This document shows positions 43,498 through 55,807 of a stretch of 64,000 nucleotides of DNA, piece by piece. A program made the position numbers and the translations under genes. The notes beneath the pieces were generated by a model. That model had not been told where the DNA came from. It saw nothing but the letters and a program-made list of their open reading frames with translations, and made no database searches. Numbering within the stretch: the first letter of the stretch is position 1; every line of letters starts with the position of its first letter. The stretch is taken from contig OZ287704.1 of assembly GCA_965649825.1 (NCBI GenBank), positions 620,001-684,000 of the forward strand, read 5' to 3'. The DNA is from Penicillus capitatus. Its lineage: Eukaryota > Chlorophyta.

Positions 43498-46400
43498 CTA
43501 CTCGATGTCCTGATGAATTTGTGTATCTTTCCTTCTGAAACGAAGGATGCAGTTTTTGAGATCGCAGATTGTCTTCGACTGTTCTCTGACCTCCTTGAGC
43601 AGCAGACTCTTGGTTTTGGCATCGTTGTTTTCATTCCTCTCCATCAAATCCGTTGCTGCATGTCTTTTCTGTCTCGCCTTCTCCATTTCGAACTCTTTTA
43701 ATCTCTGAAGGCGTACACTCTCTAGCAGTTCCGTGTTCGTCTTCGTCTCTTCCATCAATCGCTTTTCCGTTTCTTGTATTTCAAGCTCAATTCTCTTCAG
43801 TTCCATCCTCAACGAAACATCCTAGGATCCCATTTGATATAGATGATGTCTTATGAGTGTATGCAAAAGGAAGACCTCATCGTCAACAGTCGCTGTCGTT
43901 GTTGGACGTGGCCTCGGTGTTCGGTTCTCGCGAGCACGATCGAGTTCGTCCAGATCGATCACTTGACCAAATCGCAACATCTGCATCTCTTCCAAGCGCA
44001 TTTCGAGATCAGCCAGATTTCGAGTCTTTGTCTGTTTATCGCGTGCCAGTTCACAACCGTCGCGCTTCAGCGACTGATAACTGGATTTCAACTCAAGCGT
44101 TTCCTCTTCGAGCTTCTAGAAAGGTCATTTGTGTAATCACGCCATCTCCATTCTTAATAAACATACTTTGGGCCTTTCTGCTAGTGTGTCTAACTGCTTT
44201 CGATTGATCGCCACGATCGATGGGTCACAGATTCCGCTATCCATATTCGATGATGCCATCTGACTGGGTCGTAGCACAACAGCCACGCGAATCTCGTTGA
44301 GTTTCGCCTGTTTCTCCCTCTGACATTGCTGCATCTCGGCCTGTATCATTGTCAGAGACGCATCCACTGTCTTCAGCTTCTTCGAATGCAGATCTCTCTC
44401 TTTGCGAATCGTATCCACCTCTTTTGTGTACTGTGCATGCTTCGTTTCCATTTGTAGGCGTTCGTCTCTTAGCTGCCCAACAGTAAGTGCCAGTTCCTGT
44501 CGAGACAGATTGCAATAGGCGTAACATTAAGAGGATGGCGATGTGACCTTATCGACTCCCTCAACAGCAGCATCGTCCACGTCATCGTTGTTATCGACAG
44601 AGTCTTCTTCATCGCTATCGGAAGATTCATCGCAGGATGCCTCTGATGGCGATCCATTGTTTTCCTTCCGTGCTAAGAAGCGTTTCATAAAGTAGTCTCG
44701 GTGCGGATGCTCATCGGGCACAAGTTGATAAAATCTTGCCAGCAAAGCGCTGTGGAGTGCTGGAAACGTGTCTGATTTGGTTCTTGCATCCAGCCGCGCT
44801 TCGCATTCATTGACCAGGGTTCGCAGTCGTTGCCGCTCCCGGAGCTGTATACCGAGTCGTTGCTCTATTCCATCCTCTTTCTCTTGGAGGCTGTCCAGGC
44901 ATTGGAGTTCTTTTCGTTTAACTGCTCTCACAATCTCTGCATGCTTCAGGTCGCAATCGAGTTTCAATTTCTCCCACGCGAGATTGTAGAGGCGCGCATC
45001 GAATGATTGAACGGCGTACTCGCGTCTGCGTTCTATCAGTCGGATCTCAAATTCCGTTGCCAGACGCGATCGTTGTCCAGGCTTTGCGTCGTCGTACACC
45101 TGAGGGCAGCACTTTTATCCCATGCATCGCATCAGGAAGTGTTCTGACAGTGACCGAAGGAGAAGCTTCAGCAAAACTGTCTTCTTCTGTCTGTGTTTGC
45201 ATTTCTGTGTTTTCCAAAAAAGCACGCGCTTCTTCGAGCAGACGTTGTGTTTCTTCGGAAAGCTGCTTCATCTTGTCGCCTTCGCTCGCCTCTGTGGCCT
45301 GCTGGAAAGCCGCCATCGCATCTTGAGCCTTGCTCACTAACGACAGCCGTATGCACCACGTTCTTCGCCATACGATTCTGGCCAACCTGATGTGCCGATT
45401 CCTTGACAGAGAAGGTTCACTTGTGCGTCGCAGTGTCGAATCTCGTCAAGCAGCTGTTCTCTGATTGTCTTCAATGTCCTGAACGTGGCATTGAATTCCT
45501 TCTTTCGTCTGTCTATTTCCTCTTCCAATTCAATCAGCTCATACTCAGTGATCACTGGATGCTTCCTCTCTTCCTACCACGCACTCAGACTGTTGTCGTC
45601 TGACCAAATATCTTAGGAGTACTGGTGAAGGTGTGTAATCATGGTCGGTTTTGAATTTCCACTCTCCGATCGTTTCTTTTGCCATTCGAATGGCGGCCGC
45701 ATCCTCCTCGTTTTCTGCATCGTCGCTGGGCTTCGTCTCTTCATGCTTTCGGATACGTTCCTCGCGTCTTTTTCGGTCGGCGGCTTCTGTCGAGATTCGC
45801 TCTTTCATCTCGACGACAGCGTCTCCAGACAGCAGTCCTTCTTCATCACCTGCTGTGTCCTTGTCCGGTGCAGAGAGGGAGAACTCGGTCGATAAATGGC
45901 AGGGACGAGGGCACAGGGATTCGGTAACGCCTCTGCCATTCCGTAGATCCATCACTCTTGTCTGCAGCTCTTGCTTTCGTTGAGTTAGAGACATGTCCAT
46001 CGTCTTGATGGTATACGATGTCACCGTGAACGGAGATTTAATTGCTGAAAGCGTTTCAGCAAAGTACGCGACATCTTCAAAGAATCTCCCGCGGAGTTTC
46101 TTCAACCCCAGCATCTGCTTCTCGAGGTCGTACTCAAAAATCCGACGCGCTTCGGCAATCTTCGCCTTCAGTGCATTCTGCATCTTCGCGCTCAAATCTT
46201 CAGGGACACAGAAAAGTCGAATGCTGAACTGTGCGATGTGTTTTTGTCAGAGCTTACGGTCGTCCACCTCAAAGCAGGCATCCGGGAGTCGATCGTCCTC
46301 AGATCGCTCAGCATTTTCGCGTTTCAGGTCATAGAATTGTTCGCGAAGATCCTCCATGTACCGTCGAATGCGTTTCTTTTTCTGCAGGGCGTGTGCTTCG

Positions 46401-48985
46401 GCGAGTTCTTGCGACATCTTGCTTTGAGCTTCGTCAATCGAATATGTCTCACGACCAATGATGTCCTGCGCTTCTGGGCTGGGATCTTGTGACTTCAGAG
46501 GCAGCCGTCGCTCAGAGAGGATCTGTTCGGCAATGTCCATCCCTGTCATTTCGGCCTTCTGCATGGAGAGCAATAAAGTGACGCGAGCAACATTCCGAGA
46601 AGGCCTTGCCGTTGAAAAAAGAGTGCCATTGTGTGCGACGCTCACGATATGATGATGGTCCATTGACAGACCTAAACCAACAATGGCCCCGTTCTCTGAA
46701 TCATGCAGCATCCATCGTTTTTCTTCGTGCCATCCAGATTCTCTTTCAGCATTTGTCGCTTCCATACGGCCGATGCAAACGATGCCGTCTTTGGAACCCA
46801 AGATGAGACGGTTGGAAGAGGCGCAGACCCTGATACATGTCACGAACAAGCCGTTGTCGATCGAGGTCACCCATTTGAATGTACTGTCTGCCAAAGAAGC
46901 GACGATAACCTAGAAAGAAACTCCAAATAGAAACAGAAAAGACGCTGCCCGGTGTGTACCGTATTGAAACTCCGTCCACCGAGCGATACAATCAGCCAAG
47001 GATCACTGCTGCCTTCAGTAAACATATTTTCGATGGCCAGAATTGAAACGCTCTCGCAATTTGCGCCGTACAAAGATTCTGCTGGTACAGAAGCAAAGTA
47101 TAAGACGCCAGAAGATGTGATGTTATGTACCTAGCCCTATTTCGACTGGTGAGCAATCGAACTGTTGTATTTCATTAGCGTGACATGGCTCCGACTGCTC
47201 CAGGAACTGCAGATCGATCCTGAAGAGCTTTCCATGTCGTGTGCCATGATAGAGTTCTCTGTTTCCCTTCGCCAAACACCCAGCCGTCATCTCGTCCGCA
47301 GGAAGAGTACCCGCTGCGTCATCCAAAGGCACAGCACCCTTTCCAAGGGGCAGAAGATTGCAGCTTGAAAGCGAAAAGAAGAAAAGACTGCCATCTTGAG
47401 AGACGGTAGCCACGGATTCGTGCAAAGCATGAACAGCAATGACCGGCGCCTAGATGGACACCATTGGTAATGCCATCTCTTCGGCAATTCATGTCCGTGC
47501 CTTGTGCGGTTTGACAGCAGAGATGAGTTTCCATCCGTCGAGGCATCTCTTCAAAACACGCACCGTCCCATCTTCAAATCCAACGATGCAGTGTCGGCCG
47601 TCCAAATCTGAAGACAAAAGCATCGATCCCATGCACGTTGCGCCCGCGGAAAACGGAGCACTCTTGTATAGCAACCTCTTCTCCCTAAATAACAGCAGTC
47701 GTCTTTTATGTGACAGGGACGTTATATCTCTCACTCAATCGCGTACAGACAGATCGTTCCATCTCCAGCAGCAACAGCACAGCAGTCGCCTTTCTCAAAG
47801 ACGACCAATCCGCCGATTTTTCCCGAAGGAAAATCCCAGATCATCTCTATTTTCAGCGTTTTTTCGTTGGGATGTTGTGTCGGTGACGCCAATGAGAGCA
47901 GCCCTCCTGAGGCGAGAAACACAACCCAGGTGCGTTCTAGTTGGATCAAGCTCTCGATGCGATAAATCTTTCCCGCTTCTGATCCGTCCTGATCTTTTAG
48001 ATCGACAACGCGTAGAGGGATGACTTCCACGTAAGGAATGCCTCCGACCTCAGCATCGGGAGAATGCAACAATTGCTCCGGTGCCCAGAACTTAATACAT
48101 CCATCCGAAGCAGCTGTGATCACTTGATGTGATTTCATGTCCAGCTCCACGTGGCGGATGGCATCGTCGTGGCATTTCTTGCCACCAGGGCATCGGAATA
48201 CTGCCTGTGCGAAGCAATGGATTTCAAGACACCCGTTTGCCATAGCAACACACCTGAACCAGGCATTCCCTCCAGAGAAGCAGTTCGCCGCTGTCTGTTC
48301 CTGATACCACATCTCCATTCTCGAGCTCAGCAAAGGCAGGGACATCCGCCAACTCCACTTTGCCAAAACGTCCGAGTTCGCCTTGCAGTTTGGTACCCGT
48401 AAACGTATCCGCCAGCGTCCAGAATCGAATGTGACTCGTGCCGGATGTGATCAACTGCTTATCAAAAAATCGCGAAAACTTTACGGTATAGATCTCTTGC
48501 GAAAAAGCCTTGGAACGCAAAATCACATCGCCGCTCTTCCAGTCCCACAACGTCAGCAGAAAATCTGGACGGCCGCTAACCTACAACCGCTTGCGACGAA
48601 TACAGAAGCATCGAAGACGATGTGATCGACGTACGCTTGCGAGAATGGTGCCGTCGCGACTGAAATCCAAGGCGTCGATCTTTTGCTGCGCTCCGTTGTA
48701 CAATGCAATGACTTCTTTCGGCAAGTCACTGTCGCGAGAAGCAAAGACGACGATACGAGGAGGAGTTGTACTGCATTGCTCTCCAAGCGCCATAAAAGCG
48801 CCGTCGTCAGTAACCGCAATCGCTCCCAAACTGCTGCCCGTCGTCAGAACCGCCTGGGCGGATGGATTGCGTATGTCCATGATGACGGCATCGCGGCCGC
48901 CATGTATAACGAAGCGATGCCCATCGAGTCGATGGATAGGATGCCTTCGTGTGGCATCGATGGCGAGAGGACAGGCAGACGCCAT
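43498..48985 (-). CDS. CFAP44: Cilia- and flagella-associated protein 44 (WD-repeat, tether complex)
   Basis: CFAP44, with CFAP43, forms the tether that links inner dynein I1/f to axonemal doublets (family knowledge). The gene is split by many introns of about 50 nt. The N-terminal half has WD-type blades, including the diagnostic block LITSGTSHIRFWTLADTF followed by KLQGELGRFGKV, then NGDVVSGTDSGELLLW and VITAASDGCIKFW. The C-terminal half is coiled coil and contains the family motif IRMAKETIGEWKFKTDHDY and, near the end, LRFGQVIDLDELDRA. A Glu/Asp-rich patch lies at about 44530-44640. The start ATG at 48985 (MASACPL) is the first in frame. It is somewhat short of animal CFAP44, so an upstream exon is possible but would run into PTGES2's promoter 88 bp away. 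TAG stop at 43498. Confidence 0.9.
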
Positions 48986-49073
48986 GGACCTCCACGGATG
49001 CGAACACTGCTGAGCAATGCAAGGCGTCACCGAATCAGATGTTCCATTTCTGACACATTCTGCGCATTCCACT
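48986..49073. promoter_or_regulatory. Probable bidirectional promoter CFAP44/PTGES2
   Basis: Only 88 bp lie between the two divergent start codons. Inferred from spacing. Confidence 0.4.
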
Positions 49074-50252
49074 ATGGCCCGACGCGCCGCTTATCTGACG
49101 GCAATGGCTCTGTCACGAGTCGCAACTATGGAGACTGTCGCGCCTTCCACGACTCGATCTGCCCACCTCTACTCGGCTGCTGTCGCCGCAGCAGGATCGG
49201 CTGTGTTATGGAGTGCCGATCGCAGCCTGGGTTGGCGCTTTCTATCAACGGTCATCGACTCCTGTCGTCTCTTAACAACTTCGACCGTGTTGCAGGCTGA
49301 GGCCATTGCCGATCAACGCTTCACTTTGCCAACAGTCGTGCTCTATCAGTACGAAGTCTGTCCCTTCTGCAGCAAAGTCCGAGCGTTCCTCGATTACCAC
49401 AAGGTCATAGATCTGTATTCCGTGCCTAGCCTGCTGACAGCTATCGGTGTTTTTAGATTCCGTATGAAGTGGTGGAGGTCAATCCCATTTCCAAGTCGGA
49501 ACTGAAATGGTCCAGCTACAAGAAGGTTCCGGTTGTGCAGTTAGGAGGGGAACAGATCAACGACAGTGACGTCATCATCTCAACCATCTCTGCAAAACTC
49601 AAAGATGATGCCTCACACAAATGGTCCATACCGATGCCGTTCTCCAACGACTGTCCTGGAAAAAGTGTGAGATTCTGTGCAGGTTTGACAAGAGTTCAGG
49701 TATTGCCTCGGACGGAACGGAGGCGGAGAAGAAATGGCGGACATGGGTGAACGAGAGGTATGTTCGGATCATCACGGCAAACATCTATCGTTCGTTTGGC
49801 GAATCGTGGGAGACGTTTGACTACATCGTCAAACATGGCAATTTTGGAACGGTATCTCGGTTGATGACCCGGATGTTCGGAACAGCCACGATGTACGTCA
49901 TCGGCACACGCATGCCAAAGAAATACAGCATCGAGGGCGACCTGCGCGAGGCGCTGTATGCAGCAACGGACGAATGGATCGAGGCATTGGAGGGCAAAGA
50001 CTTTATGGGCGGAAAGAGACCAAATCTGGCAGATCTTGCTGTCTATGGAGTGATCCAGGCAGTTGAAGGTATGAGTCTTGGACGCTGTCTAAGTGTTGAG
50101 ACAGACAGATATCTTTAGGGACGTCCGCCTACAAAGACGTCATGCAGAGGACGAAGATTCAGCCATGGCTACATAGAATGGCAGAGGAGGTCGGCGAGAC
50201 CTGCCGGACAAATCCTGCAAAGAATGAGACTGTGCTCAAGAGCGAACTCTGA
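49074..50252 (+). CDS. PTGES2: Prostaglandin E synthase 2-like glutaredoxin/GST-fold protein
   Basis: Members are membrane-anchored proteins with a glutaredoxin-like and a GST-C domain; in animals the soluble form isomerises PGH2 to PGE2, while in algae and plants the substrate is unclear. Introns of 53, 59 and 50 nt leave 338 residues. An N-terminal Ala/Ser/Arg-rich leader (possibly mitochondrial or plastid) with a hydrophobic segment (SAAVAAAGSAVLW) is followed by LYQYEVCPFCSKVRAFLDYH with the CPFC active site, then IPYEVVEVNP, SSYKKVPVV and NDSDVIIS. The C-terminal domain has WVNERYVRIITANIYR, FDYIVKHGNFG and FMGGKRPNLADLAVYGVIQA. All match the family closely. It is divergently arranged with CFAP44 and convergent with GALK2; only 54 bp separate the two stop codons. 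Confidence 0.93.
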
Positions 50253-50306
50253 ATGGAATAACAATATGAAACGGTATAATATCCAATGGCACGCCGTTCT
50301 CTCGCC

Positions 50307-52396
50307 TCACAGTTTCAGAACAGCCCCACCACCCGACGGCTTGGATGCAAAGATGCAGACATCCAATGCATCGGCAGCGATCTAGTCACATCACCCTCGA
50401 AAGAGGATTGCCCTCCTGTTGAAAACGCGACAGACCTGTCCAGATTGGATGCGCTTTGCATAGAAGCTGTCTTTGACGCTCTGTGTGAAGACGGCTGTGT
50501 GGGATTCGGGAATCAGAGAGACGGCACATCCTCCCCATCCTGCACCTGTTAATCGACTTCCCAATGCTCGATTTGCGTTGCAGATGGAAATCTGAGCATC
50601 CAACATCATGTGACGTTGCTATCGAGGCAGGCAAGGGTCACCAGTTCCTCAAGCTCAGGGCAACTGCAGTCGTAGAGGTCTCGACAACTGACATGGCTCG
50701 CATTCATATAATCGCCGATTCTTTTTAATTTCTCGTCTTCTGTCAGACCCGCATCCTGTCACATCAGAAAGGAGAATGGTACTTCGCATGCATTGCACAC
50801 TTCGCAGATTTCTTTGACACGCAGGACTCGAGCAGATTCTTCAAAAACATGAAGCGCTCGTTTGTGTAGCCGCAGTCCTCTGCCATTATCCCTTAACCAT
50901 TCCAAGACACGGAGACCGTTAGCAGAATCCTCAAATGACTTGTTCAACGAACAGCCGAGCGCGTCCTCCACCTGCACGATCGCAGTGTTCTCCATCCAGT
51001 CTAGGCATGTCTTTGAGAGACCTCTTGCACTGTATACTCTGCATCTCTCAGTACTTTTCTGACCAGATTTCCACAGAGAGAAGCCGGCACATCACCGTTC
51101 GACGATCCCAGCAGTGACGCTGCTCTCTCTGCTAGATCCTCGAGATCTTCGATCTGCTTCAACATCTTAATGTCTTGAATACGATCAAGTGGCAAACCGA
51201 GGGCTTGGCCCAGCAACATCGCTGCTGTCCGACACTCAACCACACGGAGATTGTATCTAAGTGCAAGGCAGTCGACGCCAGAGTGCGTCATATCGTGTGG
51301 CAAGATCTGACCTTTCAGCTGCTGTCTCTGCTTTGTTGGAGACGGTCAAGGAGTTGGCCACGACAAATGTGCCAGACAATGGCAACGATACATCTGTTCC
51401 CCGAACCTAGTCGGCCGGCACAACACGCAATGAACGGGATCGTGCACAAGGTGCTGGTACTGGATTGAATTCAATGAGCTTTGCAAAACCGGGCTCTGCC
51501 ATGATAGAGATCGCCTGATCCATTCCGCCAGATTCCGTCCCCGAATGCCTCTCACATGTGCATGTAAACTCAGCAATGTCGGATTTGGTCACGCGCTCTA
51601 ATAGCTGATGCACTGCCAAGATGGCTAGTGCAGAAGAACACACCAACGCAGACGAGCTTGATAGACCAGACCCTATGCAAAGCTGCTGGTGGCCTGGATG
51701 ATAAAAGCATGTGGCATGACCTGTCGGCACACGCCCGTCCACAAGGACCTGGAGTCCACTCGGAGTGGGATGCGAGATACCTCTGCTGTTTAAGAACTCA
51801 TAAACTCCCTGCGAAACGCATCGGTGACGGAGCTATCTGATTTCAATGTCGAATGGACCTTGTAGGCGGCCAGGAAGTAATTTGTCCATGCTTTGGACGC
51901 GATATCGACCTCTTGCTCTGGATCTACTGAATAGTGATGTGCCGGATACTTTTTCTCGTTCGAATTGATAATATGCAGTTCCTCTCCGTGTCGCCGTACT
52001 GCCACGACGGTATCCTGGTCAGCAGATCCAGCGGTACCTTCTGTGCAGATTGAATGCATTTGGACACACTTGTGCAATTGCCATGGGGAAAACGGCATAG
52101 CCTTCGTAGTCGATATGCTCCCCGATCAAATTCACTCGACCTGTGTCAGAGTAAAGAATCCATCCAGCGTTGCTCAAGAACACACATCACGTACCCGGTG
52201 ATCGGGCGTAGCACTCGGGCTCCGATTGGAAACACTCGATAAACTTCTTTCGAATTTCTTCGAATCTCTTCTTCGCATGTTCTGTGAATTGCCTTTAGCC
52301 ACAGCAGCTAAAGAGCGAGATCACTTTACCGTTGTCTGCACCGTAGACGTCGTCGATATTCGTGACGGTCGGAACGTGATCGCCATGGTCCATCAT
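50307..52396 (-). CDS. GALK2: GHMP-family galactokinase, GALK2/N-acetylgalactosamine kinase type
   Basis: The enzyme phosphorylates galactose or GalNAc at C1. Motifs in order: RVNLIGEHIDYEGYAVFPMAIAQ (substrate-binding signature, just after a 54-nt intron); WTNYFLAAYK; the ATP-binding GHMP motif GSGLSSSSALV (GSGLSSSS formed across a 48-nt intron); ERHSGTESGGMDQAIS; KLIEFNP; NLRVVECRTAA; the C-terminal GHMP motif GSRLTGAGWGGCAVSLIP; and a last exon with FASKPSGGGAVL. The order and spacing match human GALK2 better than GALK1. Introns are about 48-55 nt. The start is at 52396 (an adjacent ATG at 52393 is equivalent). The KLHDC4 start codon lies 72 bp away on the other strand. Confidence 0.92.
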
Positions 52397-52468
52397 CAGA
52401 CGCGACGGACGAAATCGACGAGCATTCAGTGCATCGTCGCGTACCGTGCATTCTCTTGAGGCTTCATC
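52397..52468. promoter_or_regulatory. Probable bidirectional promoter GALK2/KLHDC4
   Basis: Only 72 bp lie between divergent start codons. Inferred from spacing. Confidence 0.4.
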
Positions 52469-54398
52469 ATGGGCAAAGGTCGAGACAAACGCCGAAAGAA
52501 GAAGGGCAGCACAAATGCTGGACTCGGTGCTGTTAAGACGCAACGAAAAACAGCCAAGAACGAAGAGAAGACGGAACGGCGACTCGATCGACGACTTGAA
52601 CGCGACGAAGAAGACGTCGACGCACTCATTGCGAAATTCAAACTGGAAGACGAACGCAAAACGCAAGTCGTCATTGAAGACGACTGCGACCCGCCCTCCG
52701 TTCGTGTGCATGCCACGTACACATCCCTCCCAGCAGAGGTCGAATGCACCTCCCTTCTTTTCTTTGCTACATATGGGTAACCAACGCTAGGTGCACAAGG
52801 ATGGTCTAGTCATGGTGTTCGGTGGAGAATATGAAGATCAGCAGGATCATCGGGTGTACACTTACAACGACCTCTACAAATTCAACTGCGAGAAGCACAG
52901 ATGGACCAGAATCGTGGCTCCAAACGGGTGCGTGTCTGCAGATCTTCTGGCAGCATCCATCTGTGTTCGGCTTGTAGTCCATCGCCAAGGTCTTCGCATC
53001 AGACAGTGTACTACAAAGGCAGTCTCTATGTTTTCGGTGGAGAGTTTACATCGCCAAGACAGGATCGATTCAAACATTTCAAAGATATCTGGAGATTTGA
53101 TCTCTCGAGCAATGTATGGGAGAAGTATGATATGAAGAAGGGTCCGACAGCACGTTCCGGCCATCGAGCTGCCGTCTACAAGGACAGAATGGTTGTCTTT
53201 GGCGGATTCAATGACGCCGGAGACGAGGCAGTGTTCGCCAAGACTCGCTATCCATCGTCCTCGTGGATTCCTGGTTGTTAGATACTACAACGATGTCTGG
53301 GTGTTTCATCTGGACGAGCTGCGCTGGGAGCTCGTGGCGGATGATGCATCTCAGAAGCCAAGCAAGAGAGGTGGCTGTCGAGCCGTGGTCCATGATCACT
53401 ATCTCTACATCTACGGAGGGTACTCGAAGTACAGGGATGAAGAGGACAAAGACATTGAACATGGGAAGACAGTCGATGACATGTGGCGACTCAACCTGCA
53501 TAACTACGCGGTACCGTGCCAAGTGTGTGAGACTATGTGTGAGTGTGGTCTCCCAGTGGGAAAAGGTCAAGAAAGCGGGAATAGCACCCAATGTGCGTTC
53601 TGGATTCAATATGTGTCTCCATCAACATCGATCCATCTTTTTTGGAGGAGCGACAGATAACGAGGCCAGGAAAGGTGAGCACATGCTGTGTCTCCTATCG
53701 AGGAAGTTGGTCGGATGTTGCTGTTCTTAGGGGAGAGCATCATTTCAGATTTTCACAACGATCTGTTTCAGTTCAACTTTGAAAAGCAGAGATGGTATAC
53801 AGTCAATCTCCGACCGCCCAGAATCGCCCGAAAGGATATTCTCCCGGGTTAGACACACCGGCTGCTTTACTCCATGACAGGAGCTGTTTCTTCAGATGCA
53901 GCTGCTGCGGCAAATCTGGCAGAAGAGGAGGAGAAACTGAGGAGACACAAAGCTGCTGTGAAGATACAGTCCAGGTGCGTCTCAAAGGGCAGTGGGTGAA
54001 GAAGGGAGTTAACTTGTCGCTGTAGGTATCGTGGCTACGCTGTGCGAAAAGCATACAAGGTGTACAAATTGGGAGGCAAAGTGACTGAACTGCTCTACTC
54101 TCCAGCGACATACGGATTCGATCTTTCTGTTCTCAACGCTCCGAAGCCAAGAGGACGCATCTCCGCCGGTCTCTGTGTCGTCAAGCATCATCTCTGGCTG
54201 TTTGGAGGCATCGTTGAGATTATGGACAAAGAGATCACACTGGATGACATCTGGCGACTCAGTCTGAAAAACTACGATGGATGGCATTGTATCAAATCGA
54301 ATATTGTGGGAGAGGACATCTTCAAGGAGGACCTCCAGAACACGGAGGAAGAATCGTCTGGGTCTGAAGACAGAGAGAGCGACATGGACACCGATTGA
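52469..54398 (+). CDS. KLHDC4: Kelch domain-containing protein 4 (KLHDC4) with an IQ motif
   Basis: A Kelch beta-propeller protein. The N-terminus is Lys-rich (MGKGRDKRRKKKG) and leads into DVDALIAKFKLEDERKTQ, both typical of KLHDC4. Kelch blades follow: MVFGGEYEDQ, LYVFGGEFTSPRQDRF, MVVFGGFND, YYNDVWVFHLDELRWE, LYIYGGYSKY with DIEHGKTVDDMWRL, IFFGGATDNE and LWLFGGIVE with ITLDDIWRLSL. The acidic C-terminus ends in EDRESDMDTD. Between the last two blades (about 53890-54090) there is KLRRHKAAVKIQSRYRGYAVRKAY, a clear IQ calmodulin-binding motif formed across a 51-nt intron. One exon junction near 53230-53282 did not resolve cleanly by hand. Seven or so introns of about 50 nt. Confidence 0.9.
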
Positions 54399-54588
54399 TC
54401 TCAACAAAGACACCATCTTCACTCACTGTTCATAGAATAGCCATTCCTGTGTCAAAAAGATGGTTGGTAGAATTTTCAGCTTCTTCTGCTCGAGATTCGA
54501 GATTCGTGCGCGAGCGACGGCCTGGTGAGGAGGGTGGAGATGAGACGAGATGGCACTGATTGTCTTCGGACGCTTCGGGGTCGATAGT

Positions 54589-54662
54589 GGCTCCTTAGCT
54601 CAGCTGGTTAGAGCGCGGTGCTAATAACGCCGAAGTCATGGGTTCGATCCCCATAGGAGCCA
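54589..54662 (+). tRNA. trnI-AAU: tRNA-Ile (anticodon AAT)
   Basis: A complete cloverleaf: 7-bp acceptor stem GGCTCCT/AGGAGCC with discriminator A at 54662, D arm GCTC...GAGC, anticodon stem CGGTG/CGCCG with loop CTAATAA (anticodon AAT, read as IAU after editing), and T arm ATGGG-TTCGATC-CCCAT. There is no intron and no encoded CCA. The internal A box (TAGCTCAGCTGG) and B box (GGTTCGATCCC) are intact. A T run follows at about 54668-54674, suitable for Pol III termination. Confidence 0.97.
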
Positions 54663-54826
54663 ATCTCTTTTTGTTACAATGGCCATTTCACATCTCAAAG
54701 AACCAGACACGCTCATGGCAGTTTAAATTTTACATTCACAACACCTTGTTTTCGCATAGCGTTCTCGTCCGTCTGTCCATTCATTTTTAACAGTCAAAGA
54801 AAACATTTGTAATTTGCCAAGAGACA

Positions 54827-55607
54827 CTATGCATCGATCTTCTTTTCTTGTTCTCCTTCGACTGCCGCGGAAGACTCGTCGCTCTCGTTCGATAACCCCT
54901 TGGGGTAGAAGGCCTCCCACCATCCAGGTGAGTAAGGTGAATAAGGCGCTCTCCAAATCTTCGGTTTCTCAAAATCTGGAATCTTTCCTCCAACTTTCAA
55001 AACTTCTTCCTTTGGCATGTCGCCAAGCCTGATCTCCATCACTTGATCCAACCGGGTTTTCATGAATCTGATAACAGGGACTGTAGCGAAAGGTATGATC
55101 GAAACAGGCTTTACCGCATCCAGACGTGATCCGGTGAGACCAGGGCGACACAGGGACGACCTATACGTTTGGCCTTTTCAGGATAACGGGCATCCAGCCA
55201 CCCCGGCTCAGGGACAAGGAAGAAGTCCACTTCATGTCCCTTGATGCCATAGTGACGCACTTTTTCGCGCAACTGCTCCGCCAAAGACTCGTTCTGGACG
55301 TCGTGCAACATGAACTCGGCATTAGCTATCAAAGCAATCCATTCCTAATCCCATTCCCCACTTCCCTTCCAGCCCATCGCGTCTTTCGTATTACCTCAGA
55401 TTTTGCCACATCTGATGTTCCTGACGCATCGGCCGCTTGCGTTTCCATCGCGTGCATAGCGATCAGGTGTCCTCTTCTCCATGGTCTGATCGAGGGACGG
55501 GTCCTTCGACTGTGGGAGGAAGGTGTCGCGACAACATGTGTCTGGCCGTTTCGGATATCATGAGCGGCGCACAGAGTCGATGGCAAACGACGCACGTGGA
55601 GAGCCAT
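54827..55607 (-). CDS. YCF54: Ycf54, factor for the aerobic Mg-protoporphyrin monomethyl ester cyclase (plastid-targeted)
   Basis: Ycf54 is needed for assembly or activity of the oxidative cyclase that makes protochlorophyllide. Two introns (50 and 47 nt) leave 227 residues. The family core is clear: NAEFMLHD, LREKVRHYGIKGHEVDFFLVPEP, then PCVALVSPD, and across the second intron WMRFMKTRLDQVM. The start at 55607 gives a leader MALHVRRLPSTLCAA with Arg/Ser-rich sequence and no signal peptide, running in frame to the core. The next frame over (from about 55657) contains a strikingly hydrophobic stretch but has only a TTG at its start and a stop codon just upstream. The C-terminal extension past the core (about 50 residues, Pro/Trp-rich then acidic) is unusual. 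Head-to-head with the coiled-coil gene at 55808. Confidence 0.85.
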
Positions 55608-55807
55608 AGTAAAACGGAGGGCAATAAAAAAGCGTGTAGCAGGCCAAAGCGGATCAACAGATCGGCTGGGTCACCTCACTCTGGACGTGACGTCAAAGCT
55701 CATATCATGCGACCGCCAGATCATGCGATGAAGGACTCTGGCGTTTGGTTTTCTCTTTCCAAGATCTCGACATTCGCAAAGTGTTTCCTTTGCTACTCGT
55801 GTTCACG
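55608..55807. promoter_or_regulatory. Spacer between divergent Ycf54 and coiled-coil genes
   Basis: This 200-bp spacer holds no obvious element. A hydrophobic minus-strand frame enters it from 55607 to 55657 (see findings). Confidence 0.3.
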
